DNA of 64,000 nt from contig CALWBQ010000047.1 in the NCBI GenBank assembly GCA_944376125.1, positions 25,177-89,176 of the forward strand, given 5' to 3'. Below the pieces are notes generated by a model. That model was not told the DNA's origin. It was given only the letters and a program-made list of their open reading frames with translations, and did not search any database. The stretch's first letter is position 1. Each line of letters starts with the position of its first letter. Of the stretch, positions 44,039-52,311 are shown piece after piece. Origin of the DNA: an uncultured Lachnospiraceae bacterium. Its GTDB lineage: Bacteria > Bacillota > Clostridia > Lachnospirales > Lachnospiraceae. A program made the position numbers and the translations under genes.

Positions 44039-44884
44039 TTATCCTTTAACGGCTCCTGCCGTCATCCCGTCGATGATGTAGCGCTGTCCCAGAAGGAACA
44101 CCAGGATCAGGGGCACGGTGGCCGATACCGCCGCCGCCATCATCAGCGAGTAAATGTTTCCTGACTCCGACGCGAACATCTTCATCCCCAGCTGGATCGT
44201 AAACAGGGTTCGCTTGCTCAGGAAAATAAGGGGCGTCTGGTAATCATTCCAGGTCCAGACAAACTTCAGCACTGCCAGAGTGGCGATGGAGGGTTTGACC
44301 AGCGGCAAGATAATCTTTGTAAAAATAGTCCAGTGGCCGGCCCCGTCTATCTTGGCTGACTCGCACAGGGAATCGGGAATCCCCATCATGGCCTGCCTCA
44401 GCAGGAACACGCCGTAGGTGCTGAACATTGTCATCAGGATGATTCCCAGGTGTGTGTTGTACAGCCCGGTTTTCTGCATGATGGCAAAGCGGCTGACGAT
44501 CATCACCTGGGGAGGGATCATCATGGTAGCCAGGTACAGCAGAAAGATTTTGTCCCGGTATTTCCATTTGATCTTTGTAAAGCTGTAGGCCCCCAGAGCC
44601 GACACAAGGATCTGGAAGACGGTGGAGATCACTGTGATCTTGATGCTGTTTAAGTAGTACATTCCAAAATTATATTCTTCTCCCCAGACTTCCTTGTAAT
44701 TAGCCAGGCCCACGAAGGTCTCCGGAATCCACTGGATCGGGAAAGTAAACACTTCATTCTCTGTTTTAAAGGATGTGGAAATCATCCACAGCAGCGGCGT
44801 CAGCATTGTGAAGCCTATGAAAAACAGTACAATCGTACACACGATCTTGGGTATATCGAACTTCTTTCCTCTGATAATTAACAT
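44039..44884 (-). CDS. Sugar ABC transporter permease, MalG type
   Basis: A 281-residue permease with six helices, beginning with FTMLTPLLWMISTSFKTENEVF, typical for MalG-type CUT1 subunits. The EAA loop is at CESAKIDGAGHWTIFTKIILPLVKPSI (about residues 184-210) and the C-terminal QRYIIDGMTAGAVKG is conserved. It starts 9 bp after the MalF-type permease gene. Confidence 0.94.
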   Translation of the reverse strand: MLIIRGKKFDIPKIVCTIVLFFIGFTMLTPLLWMISTSFKTENEVFTFPIQWIPETFVGLANYKEVWGEEYNFGMYYLNSIKITVISTVFQILVSALGAYSFTKIKWKYRDKIFLLYLATMMIPPQVMIVSRFAIMQKTGLYNTHLGIILMTMFSTYGVFLLRQAMMGIPDSLCESAKIDGAGHWTIFTKIILPLVKPSIATLAVLKFVWTWNDYQTPLIFLSKRTLFTIQLGMKMFASESGNIYSLMMAAAVSATVPLILVFLLGQRYIIDGMTAGAVKG

Positions 44885-44893
44885 AGCTCCCTC

Positions 44894-45835
44894 CTACTCA
44901 TTGGCAAAATTCTTCTGGTATTTCCACTGTATCAGTGTAACGATGAAAATGATAACAAAGAGGGCCCATGCCAGGGTGCAGGCGTAACCCATCTTGAAAT
45001 TTTCAAAGGCCGTCTTATAAATATAGTAGGCCATAACGGAGGTGGAGTTTCCCGGCCCTCCCTGAGTCAGAACGCTGATATAGTCAAACACTTTGAAGGA
45101 AGCGATGATGCCCATGATTGCCAGGAAAAACGTAGTGGGACGCACCATGGGAACCGTTATGTAAAGGAACTGCTTGAACCCTGTGGCGCCGTCTATCTGG
45201 GCCGCCTCATAAAGGTCGTCCGGTACATTTTTCAGCCCTGCCATAAATACCGCCACATAGTACCCCAGCTGGGTCCAGATGTAGATGGCCATGATCGCCC
45301 ACAGAGCCCACTTTTCATCCACCAGCCATCTGGGAGGATTGTCAATTCCAATCGATTGCAGCATCTGGTTGACAGGGCCATAGCTAGGCTGCAGCATAAC
45401 CTGCCAGACGGTGCAGACTGCAACCACGCTGGCGATATAGGGGATAAAGATCATCACCCTCACCAGATTTTTCTTATAGCAGTACCGGTTGATCAGCTCC
45501 GCCATCACCAGTCCCAAAACCAGGAGAACGGGGATGGTCACCAGTGTAAACAACAGATTGTTTTTCAGGGAAGCGATGAACCAATCATCATGCAGCAGCT
45601 GCTTGTAATTTTCCAGCCCGTTAAACTGGATGGCTTCCCACCCTTTCAGAAAGTTCCATTCTGTAAAGCTGATTCCAAGGGACATGACCACGGGAATCAG
45701 TATAAATACGATGAATCCCAGAAGGCCCGGAAGGAGGAATAGAATTCCCGCCAGGTTTTCCTTTCTCGCCACGCGCTTCTTCTGGCGCTGTATCTCTTTT
45801 TGAACATCCCCAATCTCCACTGCACTGTCCGTCAC
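44894..45835 (-). CDS. Sugar ABC transporter permease, MalF type
   Basis: A 313-residue permease with six helices (LAGILFLLPGLLGFIVFILIPVVMSLGISFTEWNFLKG at the N terminus) and the EAA loop DLYEAAQIDGATGFKQFLYITVPMVRP. The start is taken as the GTG at 45835 (VTDSAVEIGD) because AAAGGAGG lies 9 bp upstream. An in-frame GTG at 45868 has no ribosome site and sits in a 14-bp palindrome, ATGCACATGTGCAT (45863-45876). First gene of the operon; promoter at 45913-45941. Confidence 0.92.
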   Translation of the reverse strand: MTDSAVEIGDVQKEIQRQKKRVARKENLAGILFLLPGLLGFIVFILIPVVMSLGISFTEWNFLKGWEAIQFNGLENYKQLLHDDWFIASLKNNLLFTLVTIPVLLVLGLVMAELINRYCYKKNLVRVMIFIPYIASVVAVCTVWQVMLQPSYGPVNQMLQSIGIDNPPRWLVDEKWALWAIMAIYIWTQLGYYVAVFMAGLKNVPDDLYEAAQIDGATGFKQFLYITVPMVRPTTFFLAIMGIIASFKVFDYISVLTQGGPGNSTSVMAYYIYKTAFENFKMGYACTLAWALFVIIFIVTLIQWKYQKNFANE

Positions 45836-45912
45836 TGTCTCCTGCCTCCTTTTCACTTTTTCATGCACATGTGCATTTTCAACATTTCAAACCGCTTTTT
45901 TGATGTGACCTC

Positions 45913-45941
45913 AGTGTAATATGCCCAATGCTAAAAGTAAA
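45913..45941 (-). promoter_or_regulatory. Probable promoter of the sugar transporter/GH88 operon
   Basis: On the minus strand TTTACT (45936-45941) and TACACT (45913-45918) are 17 bp apart. Both boxes are weak, as expected for an activator-dependent promoter. A 14-bp palindrome at 45863-45876 lies in the leader. Confidence 0.55.
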
Positions 45942-46003
45942 GTTGAGATTTCTCCAGCAGATTGCCAATTGTACACTATTGCACCAACGGCAATTCCACC
46001 CTA

Positions 46004-46032
46004 TTGACAAAGCATTTTTCACCGCATAAGAT
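46004..46032 (+). promoter_or_regulatory. Promoter of the AraC sensor-sulfatase genes
   Basis: A perfect TTGACA (46004-46009) and TAAGAT (46027-46032) are 17 bp apart. ATTGCC (45961-45966) and GGCAAT (about 45989) form an inverted repeat between the two divergent promoters and may be a regulator site. Confidence 0.72.
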
Positions 46033-46071
46033 TAAAATATGTATGAACTATTTCGAAATGAGAGGGATTTT

Positions 46072-48261
46072 ATGTACAATAGTAACAAAAAACTTTTCTT
46101 CAACTTTGCCTTTACCTATTTTGTCATTATTGTCTTTGTACTGATCAGCCTGTTCCCCATATATCGCTCTCTGAGCAGGGCAGAGGTGGACAAAGCTCAG
46201 GAACGGATCCTGGGGCAGGGCCAGAGCGCTATGCGTGAGCTGGAGACCATCCGGGACAACCTGTTAAATACATCCCGGAACCTCTACATGGATCAAGAGC
46301 TGAAAAATCTCTACTACAGCAGTGTCAGCGGGACAGACAGTGAGACCTTCTATAATATGTTTCAGCTTCAAAAACGTCTGCAGCTCTATTTTCAGAATAT
46401 CCGCGATGTGGCAGACGTCCTCATGTACTTTCCCCGGCTGAATTACGTTCTGACTCCCGACTATATCTACCGGGATAAGGAGCTGTTTTATCAGGCCGGA
46501 GCCTATGCTCTGGCATCCCCGGAAGAGGAGGACTGGCTGGATCTGTACTGCTCCCCGGAATACGCCATGACTGCAAAACCCGGATATTTTGCGGATACCG
46601 ATTCTGCTCAGCCCCTCCCTGTCGTGAATCTGTTCTTTACCTTTCCGATGCCGGGAGACCCCAATATCCCCCTGCTTATCATAGTATCCCTGGACTCCTC
46701 CTCCGTGGGGGATACCTTTCTGCTCCCCGAGCTGGAGGGACAGGCCTATTGCCAGGTTTTGGAAGATGGAAATCCGATTGCCAGTTCGGCTTCCGCTGGC
46801 AGTGGGGATCGGGATGGATTTTTCTCCGTTTCCCTCACAGGTACTTATGGGATGGAGGCCCGGATCTATATTGACCAGGATTTCTACCGCTCCATCCGGT
46901 CTGACAGCCTGAAGCTGATCTTTAGGAGCATCGGTCTGGCCCTCCTGATCGGGGCAGCGGCATCCCTGTACTTTTCCTGGAACCGCTCCCGGCCGCTGGA
47001 AAATGTGCTGGACATTCTGCGAAGATCGGAATCGTCGGAACACGACATCGCAGGCCTGGGCGGAATTGAAGATTCCGTTGTGCGTATGGCCTCAGAGATC
47101 CGCATGTGCCGGGACACCATAAAAGATCTGGATTCCATGGTAAGCTCAGATCTTCTGGAACGCCTTTTTTTCGGGGACTTTTCCGCGGAAAAAATCCAGC
47201 GCGCCTTTATTCAGTACTTTGGCCCTCCCCCCTCCCCCTTTGTCTGCGCGGTTTTCACCTGGGCGGAATCCGGCTGCGATGCCTCTTCCCTGAAGGAGGC
47301 GGTATGCCAGTCTCTCTCCTCTCTGGGAAAATCTGCCTACGCCGTCCACACCCGGGGCGGCAGGGTCTATCTGCTTCTGCAGAATGAGGAGGACACCCAG
47401 GAGGCATTGGAACAGCTTCTACGGATGATCAGAGAAAACGGCGGCCCCATTGCCAAGGGCGGCGTCAGCAACCCTGCTTCCCAGCTCCAGGCCGTCAAAA
47501 AGGCTGCTTTTCAGGCTGATTCCAGGCTGAACGCCGGGCTTCATATTCAGGGCGTCTATCTCTTTTTGCACACCTACTCTTCCAGGGCAGCCCAAAACAC
47601 GCTGAATATCCGGTTCCTGGATTCCCTGCAGCGCTCTCTGCAGACCGGGAATAAGCAGACCGCTGACAAACTGATTCAGAGTATGTTTGGCCAGCTGGGG
47701 ACAGACCGGCCGGACGCCGTGGAACTGCGGCAGCTCTTTTTCTCCCTGCGCTCTGTCTACTCTGCGGTGATCAATCAGTTTAATCTGGAGTCCGAGAAAA
47801 AGGAGGAGACCGTGCAGACTTCCGTCGCTCTCCCCAACGACCTGGACGAGTACAGCCCGGCTTCCATTGAAAACGCCTTTATCAATCTGAATGGGGCGGT
47901 CTATACCTGTTATATGGAGCATCTGGAACGAAACAAAAAGAAAAAAGGGGCCTGTGTCCTGGCCTACGTGGATGAAAATTTCCGGGATCCCAATCTCTGC
48001 GCCAGCTCGATTGCCCAGCACTTTGACCTGTCGGAAAAATACATCTATCAGCTGGTAAAAGACGCCTGCGGAGAAACTCTTAATGACCGCATCTCGTTTT
48101 TGCGGGTGCAGGAAAGCATACGGCTTTTAGAGACAACCGACATGACGGTGGCAGACGTCGCCCTTCACTCCGGCTTTCTGTCATCCAACAGTATGTACAA
48201 AGTTTTTATGCGAGTTAAGGGGGCATCTCCCTCCACATATAAAAAAAGAAAGGATATCTAA
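46072..48261 (+). CDS. Membrane-spanning AraC-family sensor regulator
   Basis: A 729-residue one-component sensor. One helix at about residues 11-31 (FAFTYFVIIVFVLISLFPIY), an extracellular sensing domain to about 285, a second helix near 287-305 (LKLIFRSIGLALLIGAAASLYF), a cytoplasmic linker, and two AraC helix-turn-helix motifs at about 625-729 (LCASSIAQHFDLSEKYIYQLVK; VADVALHSGFLSSNSMYKVFMR). The ATG at 46072 is favoured because GAGAGGG precedes it and the promoter would start transcription at about 46039, where an earlier in-frame ATG lies. It diverges from the transporter operon and is followed 6 bp later by the sulfatase, so it probably senses the extracellular glycan and switches on the locus. 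Confidence 0.92.
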   Translation: MYNSNKKLFFNFAFTYFVIIVFVLISLFPIYRSLSRAEVDKAQERILGQGQSAMRELETIRDNLLNTSRNLYMDQELKNLYYSSVSGTDSETFYNMFQLQKRLQLYFQNIRDVADVLMYFPRLNYVLTPDYIYRDKELFYQAGAYALASPEEEDWLDLYCSPEYAMTAKPGYFADTDSAQPLPVVNLFFTFPMPGDPNIPLLIIVSLDSSSVGDTFLLPELEGQAYCQVLEDGNPIASSASAGSGDRDGFFSVSLTGTYGMEARIYIDQDFYRSIRSDSLKLIFRSIGLALLIGAAASLYFSWNRSRPLENVLDILRRSESSEHDIAGLGGIEDSVVRMASEIRMCRDTIKDLDSMVSSDLLERLFFGDFSAEKIQRAFIQYFGPPPSPFVCAVFTWAESGCDASSLKEAVCQSLSSLGKSAYAVHTRGGRVYLLLQNEEDTQEALEQLLRMIRENGGPIAKGGVSNPASQLQAVKKAAFQADSRLNAGLHIQGVYLFLHTYSSRAAQNTLNIRFLDSLQRSLQTGNKQTADKLIQSMFGQLGTDRPDAVELRQLFFSLRSVYSAVINQFNLESEKKEETVQTSVALPNDLDEYSPASIENAFINLNGAVYTCYMEHLERNKKKKGACVLAYVDENFRDPNLCASSIAQHFDLSEKYIYQLVKDACGETLNDRISFLRVQESIRLLETTDMTVADVALHSGFLSSNSMYKVFMRVKGASPSTYKKRKDI

Positions 48262-48267
48262 TGCACT

Positions 48268-49998
48268 ATGAAAGCGATTATGCTCATGTTCGATTCCCTG
48301 AACCGACATTTTCTCCCCAACTACGGCTGTGACTGGACAGTCATGCCCAATTTCCGGCGGCTTGAAGAAAGGTCCCTGACCTTTGACCGATTCTACTCTG
48401 CCAGTCTCCCCTGCATGCCCGCCCGCAGAGAGCTCCACACAGGCCGGTACAATTTCCTTCACAGCTCCTGGTCCCCGCTGCAGCCCTTTGATGATTCCGT
48501 CATCTCCCGGCTGACGGCAAGCGGAGTCTACACCCACATTGTCACAGACCATTTCCACTACTGGGAGGACGGCGGCAGCTGCTATCTGACAAAGTACAAC
48601 AGCCACGAGATGATCCGGGGGCAGCAGGGCGATCCCTGGAAAGGGCAGGTTCCCTGGCCGGACTTCCCCGACACTCTGGCCCGGAGAAAAACCGGGGAAA
48701 ACTGGCGCCATGACTGGGTCAACCGCCAATTTCTCACCTCCGAGGATCAGATGCCCCAAAAGATTGCTGTAGACAGCGGCATGGATTTTATCCGCAGAAA
48801 TTGCGGTTACGACAACTGGTTTCTGCAGCTGGAGCTCTTTGACCCCCACGAGCCCTTCTACAGCCAGCAAAACTATAAGGACCTGTACCCGGACGACTAT
48901 CACGGAAAAAATCTGGACTGGCCAGATTACGGAAAAAATGAATACGGCGAGGAGGCCACCCGCCACGTGCGCCGCGAATACGCAGCCCTGCTGAGTATGT
49001 GCGACCACTACCTGGGAAAGATTCTGGATCTGATGGATGAGAAGGATATGTGGGGCGATACCATGCTCATTGTCAACACGGACCACGGCTTTATGCTGGG
49101 GGAAAAAGAGTGGATGGGCAAGAATGTCCAGCCTATGTACGAGGAAATTTCCCACATTCCCTTCTTCATCTGGGATCCTAGATTTCCAGGTGAAGCGGGA
49201 AAGCGCAGAAAGTCCCTGGCCCAGACCATCGACATCGCCCCCACTCTGGCCGAATTTTTCCAGATCGATCCCCCAGAGTTTATGGACGGCCGTTCCCTCA
49301 CCCCCATCATCCGCGACGACACCCCGGTCCGGGAGGCGGCCCTTTTCGGCATCTTCGGCGGCCATGTCAATGTCACTGACGGCCGGTATGTCTACATGCG
49401 CGCCCCGTTTTCTCTGGAAAACGGACCGTTCTATGAATACACCCTGATGCCCTGCCACCTGCGCGCCCCATTTTCTCTGATGGAACTGCGGCAGGCTGAG
49501 CTCTCCGACGGCTTTCCCTACATGAAGGGGTGCAAGGTACTGAAAATCCCGGCTTCCCAGGAGTACAATGCCTACTGGTACGGGAACCGTCTGTATGACC
49601 TGGAAAACGATCCCTGCCAAAAGCAGCCGATTCAGTCAGAAACCACAGAACTCCGCCTCATCGCCGCCATGAGAGAGCTTATGGTGGCAAACGAGGCGCC
49701 GTCAGAGCAGTTTCGCCGCCTGGGCATCCCCGAGACAGGGGAGCTCACACCGGAAATTTTGCGGCAGCGCCCTGTGGACAGCCAGTGGACAGAGGAACTT
49801 CCTCCCCTGTCCCCGGAGATCTGGCGGATTCTCCTCATCATCGGTTCCAGCCTAAGCCCGGAAAAAAGGCATGCCCTGGCGGAGACTGTCAGGAAGAATG
49901 GGGATAAGCCTTTGGACCGGGATGACTTCTTAGAGCTGCTCACCCCCTTTATCCCTCCTTTTTACGGGGAGATGCGCTCCGTCATAAAATTTATATAG
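48268..49998 (+). CDS. Cys-type sulfatase (arylsulfatase A-like)
   Basis: A 576-residue alkaline-phosphatase-superfamily sulfatase. The formylglycine motif is Cys49-Met-Pro51-Ala-Arg53 followed by RELHTGR, so the Cys must be oxidised by a maturase such as the one at 23495-24616. Metal-site blocks: MLMFDSLNRHFLPNYG (6-21), HIVTDHFHYWEDGG, FLQLELFDPHEPFY, NTDHGFMLGEKEWMGK and LEPFDD-type contacts. No signal peptide, which implies a cytoplasmic sulfatase acting on imported oligosaccharides. Start spacing from the AAAGGA site is long (14 bp). It is co-transcribed with the AraC sensor. Confidence 0.93.
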   Translation: MKAIMLMFDSLNRHFLPNYGCDWTVMPNFRRLEERSLTFDRFYSASLPCMPARRELHTGRYNFLHSSWSPLQPFDDSVISRLTASGVYTHIVTDHFHYWEDGGSCYLTKYNSHEMIRGQQGDPWKGQVPWPDFPDTLARRKTGENWRHDWVNRQFLTSEDQMPQKIAVDSGMDFIRRNCGYDNWFLQLELFDPHEPFYSQQNYKDLYPDDYHGKNLDWPDYGKNEYGEEATRHVRREYAALLSMCDHYLGKILDLMDEKDMWGDTMLIVNTDHGFMLGEKEWMGKNVQPMYEEISHIPFFIWDPRFPGEAGKRRKSLAQTIDIAPTLAEFFQIDPPEFMDGRSLTPIIRDDTPVREAALFGIFGGHVNVTDGRYVYMRAPFSLENGPFYEYTLMPCHLRAPFSLMELRQAELSDGFPYMKGCKVLKIPASQEYNAYWYGNRLYDLENDPCQKQPIQSETTELRLIAAMRELMVANEAPSEQFRRLGIPETGELTPEILRQRPVDSQWTEELPPLSPEIWRILLIIGSSLSPEKRHALAETVRKNGDKPLDRDDFLELLTPFIPPFYGEMRSVIKFI

Positions 49999-50000
49999 GC

Positions 50001-50029
50001 TTTACAGAAACAGGATTTCATGCTATAGT
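50001..50029 (+). promoter_or_regulatory. Sigma-A promoter of the orphan structured RNA
   Basis: TTTACA (50001-50006) and TATAGT (50024-50029) are exactly 17 bp apart, beginning 2 bp after the sulfatase stop codon. Predicted start near 50036. Confidence 0.8.
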
Positions 50030-50035
50030 ATAGAA

Positions 50036-50335
50036 AACGCGCAGGGGAGGTGGCTTGATGTCGGCAATCCGCAAATAAACGGGACAATAAAAATTGATGT
50101 TCTATCCAAAAACGGATGGCTTTTTTGTTGTACTTAATTTTGCGGATCGCTGCTCAGGCAGCCTTTGCGGAGGAGTTCTTTTTGGTGAGGCAGAGGCCGG
50201 ACTGGCCGCCCCTGGCGGCAGCCCCGGTCTGCCTTCAGTTATTTTGTCCGGGCTCCCGATATTGGCTTTGCAGGTGAGCGTCTGCTCAGTATGGATAAGA
50301 TAGTCCTCCGTCAGAGGGTTATCTTTTTTTATTGC
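50036..50335 (+). ncRNA. Unidentified structured RNA (free-standing or long leader)
   Basis: About 300 nt with a strong promoter at the 5' end and an intrinsic terminator at the 3' end and no credible reading frame. Visible pairings: ATCCGCAAA near 50078 with TTTGCGGAT near 50140; a GCTGC-TCAG-GCAGC hairpin; a nested stem GGCAGA...TCTGCC enclosing CCGG/CCGG and GCCGCC-CCT-GGCGGC; TGAGC-GTCT-GCTCA; and a possible long-range GGGGAGG (near 50045) with CCTCC (near 50306), which would compete with the terminator stem. I do not recognise it as RNase P RNA, SRP RNA, tmRNA or 6S RNA. Candidates worth testing are raiA-type RNAs and manganese-type (yybP-ykoY) leaders. Confidence 0.65.
50294..50333 (+). 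terminator. Terminator of the structured RNA
   Basis: GATAA pairs with TTATC and CCTC with GAGG around a short loop, followed by seven T. It lies about 60 bp before the RNHCP gene start. Confidence 0.8.
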
Positions 50336-50394
50336 CCTGATTGAGACAGTATACAGCCTATAAAAAAGACAAATTATTTCAGGAGATTAAAAAC

Positions 50395-50820
50395 ATGAAT
50401 CGGGAAAATAAAAAAAGAAAATATGAAAAAGGTTACTATAAAATGCACCCCTGCACTGACAGCTTCGTATGCAAAAACTGCGGGCGCCTGGTGGTCTCAG
50501 CCGGAGCGGGCAGCGATCACCGAAACCACTGCCCCAACTGTCTGTGCAGCCTCCATGTGGACATAGAACCTGGAGACCGGGAATGTGACTGCGGCAGCCT
50601 TATGGATCCGGTTGCCGTCTGGGTCAGAAAAAGCGGAGAATGGGCGATCATCCACCGCTGCCGCAGGTGCGGGCAGTTCAGCTCCAACCGCACAGCCGCC
50701 GACGACAATCCCATGAAACTCATGTCCATCGCCATGAAGCCCCTGTGCCTTCCTCCATTCCCCTTAGAGCGGATCGAGGAGATGACAGCGCTGATGGCAG
50801 GTGACGGAAGTCTGAAATGA
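50395..50820 (+). CDS. RNHCP domain zinc-ribbon protein
   Basis: A 141-residue cytoplasmic protein. It contains FVCKNCGRLV and HRNHCPNCLCSLHVD, which carries the RNHCP motif the family is named for, then ECDCGSLMDP and IHRCRRCGQFSSNRTAADDNP. Paired cysteines suggest two zinc sites. The function is unknown; the zinc-ribbon layout would suit nucleic-acid binding. The ATG at 50395 follows AGGAG at 8 bp. It lies immediately downstream of the structured RNA and its terminator, so it may be expressed by read-through or conditional antitermination. Confidence 0.88.
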   Translation: MNRENKKRKYEKGYYKMHPCTDSFVCKNCGRLVVSAGAGSDHRNHCPNCLCSLHVDIEPGDRECDCGSLMDPVAVWVRKSGEWAIIHRCRRCGQFSSNRTAADDNPMKLMSIAMKPLCLPPFPLERIEEMTALMAGDGSLK

Positions 50821-50866
50821 AAGAAAGGAGGCCAGGCGCTTCGATGACGCTCTGGAGAAAATAGAG

Positions 50867-50908
50867 AAAAAAATAGGGCGGGCCGTTTTTGCAAACGATC
50901 CCGTCCCT
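50867..50908 (-). terminator. Terminator of the nfnBA operon
   Basis: On the minus strand AGGGACGGG pairs with CCCGCCCT (one bulge) and is followed by ATTTTTTTC, 18 bp after the stop codon of the oxidoreductase gene. Confidence 0.85.
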
Positions 50909-50925
50909 TCTGTTTCTGAGCACGC

Positions 50926-52311
50926 TTACTGATTCTTCAGATATTCATCGATTCCTCTTGCACCGGCTTTTCCGGCCTCCATGGCCAGAATGACCGTAGC
51001 GGCGCCAGTCACCGCATCACCGCCGGCAAACACGCCTTTCTTGGTAGTCTGGCCGTTCTCTGCCTCCGCCACGATGCATTTTCTCTTGTTGATCTCCAGC
51101 CCCTCTGTGGTGGAGGAGATCAGCGGATTAGGGGAAGTCCCCAGAGACATGATCACCGTGTCCACATCGATGGTGTAATCGGAGCCCGGGATCTCCACCG
51201 GGCGCCTTCTTCCGGATGCGTCCGGCTCTCCCAACTCCATCTTGCGAACGACCATGCCTTTCACCCAGTCATTCTCATCTGTGAGAATCTCCACAGGGTT
51301 GGTCAGCAGATCGAAGATCACACCCTCCTCTTTCGCGTGGTGAACCTCCTCCACTCTGGCGGGGAGCTCTGCCTCGCTTCTCCGGTATACAATATGGACA
51401 TCTGCCCCCAGGCGGAGCGCTGTTCTGGCAGCATCCATGGCAACGTTTCCGCCGCCTACTACGGCTACCTTTTTGCTTTTTTCAATAGGGGTGTCATAGT
51501 CATCCCGAAATGCTTTCATCAGATTGTTTCTGGTCAGATACTCATTGGCAGAGAATACGCCGTTGGCATTTTCTCCTGGAATCCCCATAAATTTAGGAAG
51601 GCCGGCCCCGGAGCCGATAAAGACTGCCTGGAATCCCTCTTCCTCCATCAGCTCATCGATGGTAACAGATTTTCCGATAATTACATTGGTCTCGATCTTT
51701 ACGCCCAGCTTCTTTACGTTTTCAATCTCAGAGCGAACAACCGTGTCCTTAGGCAGACGGAATTCCGGAATCCCATAGGTGAGAACTCCGCCTGGCTCAT
51801 GGAGAGCCTCAAAGATCGTCACCTCGTACCCCATCTTTGCCAGATCTCCGGCACAAGTAAGGCCGGAAGGGCCGGAACCAATGACCGCCACCTTCTTGCC
51901 GTTGGTCTTTTCAGGAGCAGCCGGGACAAATCCGTTTTCCCTGGACCAGTCTGCCACGAATCTCTCCAGCTTGCCGATAGAGACCGGCTCCCCTTTGATG
52001 CCGCGAACACATTTTCCCTCACACTGGCTCTCCTGGGGGCAAACCCGGCCGCAGACTGCCGGGAGTGCAGAGGAGCGGGCAATGACCTCCGCAGCGCCCC
52101 TGAAGTCTCTCTCTGTAATCTTCTTGATAAATGCCGGAATGTCGATGGCAACCGGACATCCCTGCATACATAAAGGCTTTTTGCACTGAAGGCAGCGCTT
52201 TGCCTCCGCTACAGCTTCTTCCTCGTTATATCCTAAACATACTTCGTCAAAATTTGTTGCTCTCACCTTGGGATCCTGCTCCCGGATGGGCACTCGCTTC
52301 ATCATATCCAT
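50926..52311 (-). CDS. nfnB: NfnB/GltA-type NADPH oxidoreductase, large subunit
   Basis: A 461-residue flavoprotein of the glutamate synthase small-subunit type. It has an N-terminal cysteine-rich segment for two [4Fe-4S] clusters (CLQCKKPLCMQGCPVAIDIP, about residues 39-58; then CGRVCPQESQCEGKC), the FAD motif VIGSGPSGLTCAGDLAKMGY, GIPEFRLPK and a second nucleotide site VVGGGNVAMDAARTALRLGA. Its partner is encoded just upstream with a TGATG overlap. Together they fit NfnAB, which couples NADH, NADPH and ferredoxin by flavin bifurcation. A sulfide-dehydrogenase annotation is common for the same family. Confidence 0.88.
   Translation of the reverse strand: MDMMKRVPIREQDPKVRATNFDEVCLGYNEEEAVAEAKRCLQCKKPLCMQGCPVAIDIPAFIKKITERDFRGAAEVIARSSALPAVCGRVCPQESQCEGKCVRGIKGEPVSIGKLERFVADWSRENGFVPAAPEKTNGKKVAVIGSGPSGLTCAGDLAKMGYEVTIFEALHEPGGVLTYGIPEFRLPKDTVVRSEIENVKKLGVKIETNVIIGKSVTIDELMEEEGFQAVFIGSGAGLPKFMGIPGENANGVFSANEYLTRNNLMKAFRDDYDTPIEKSKKVAVVGGGNVAMDAARTALRLGADVHIVYRRSEAELPARVEEVHHAKEEGVIFDLLTNPVEILTDENDWVKGMVVRKMELGEPDASGRRRPVEIPGSDYTIDVDTVIMSLGTSPNPLISSTTEGLEINKRKCIVAEAENGQTTKKGVFAGGDAVTGAATVILAMEAGKAGARGIDEYLKNQ

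Noticed and set aside
44894..45868. GTG at 45868 as start of the MalF-type permease
   Set aside because: It has no ribosome site and lies in a palindrome; the GTG at 45835 has AAAGGAGG at 9 bp.
48181..49620. 479-codon minus-strand open frame opposite the sulfatase
   Set aside because: The sulfatase has all catalytic motifs; the opposite frame has no ribosome site and no known domain.
50036..50335. Manganese (yybP-ykoY) riboswitch
   Set aside because: A GGGGAG segment recalls the L1 loop, but the following GUAGC and second-loop sequences are not found, so I left the RNA unassigned.
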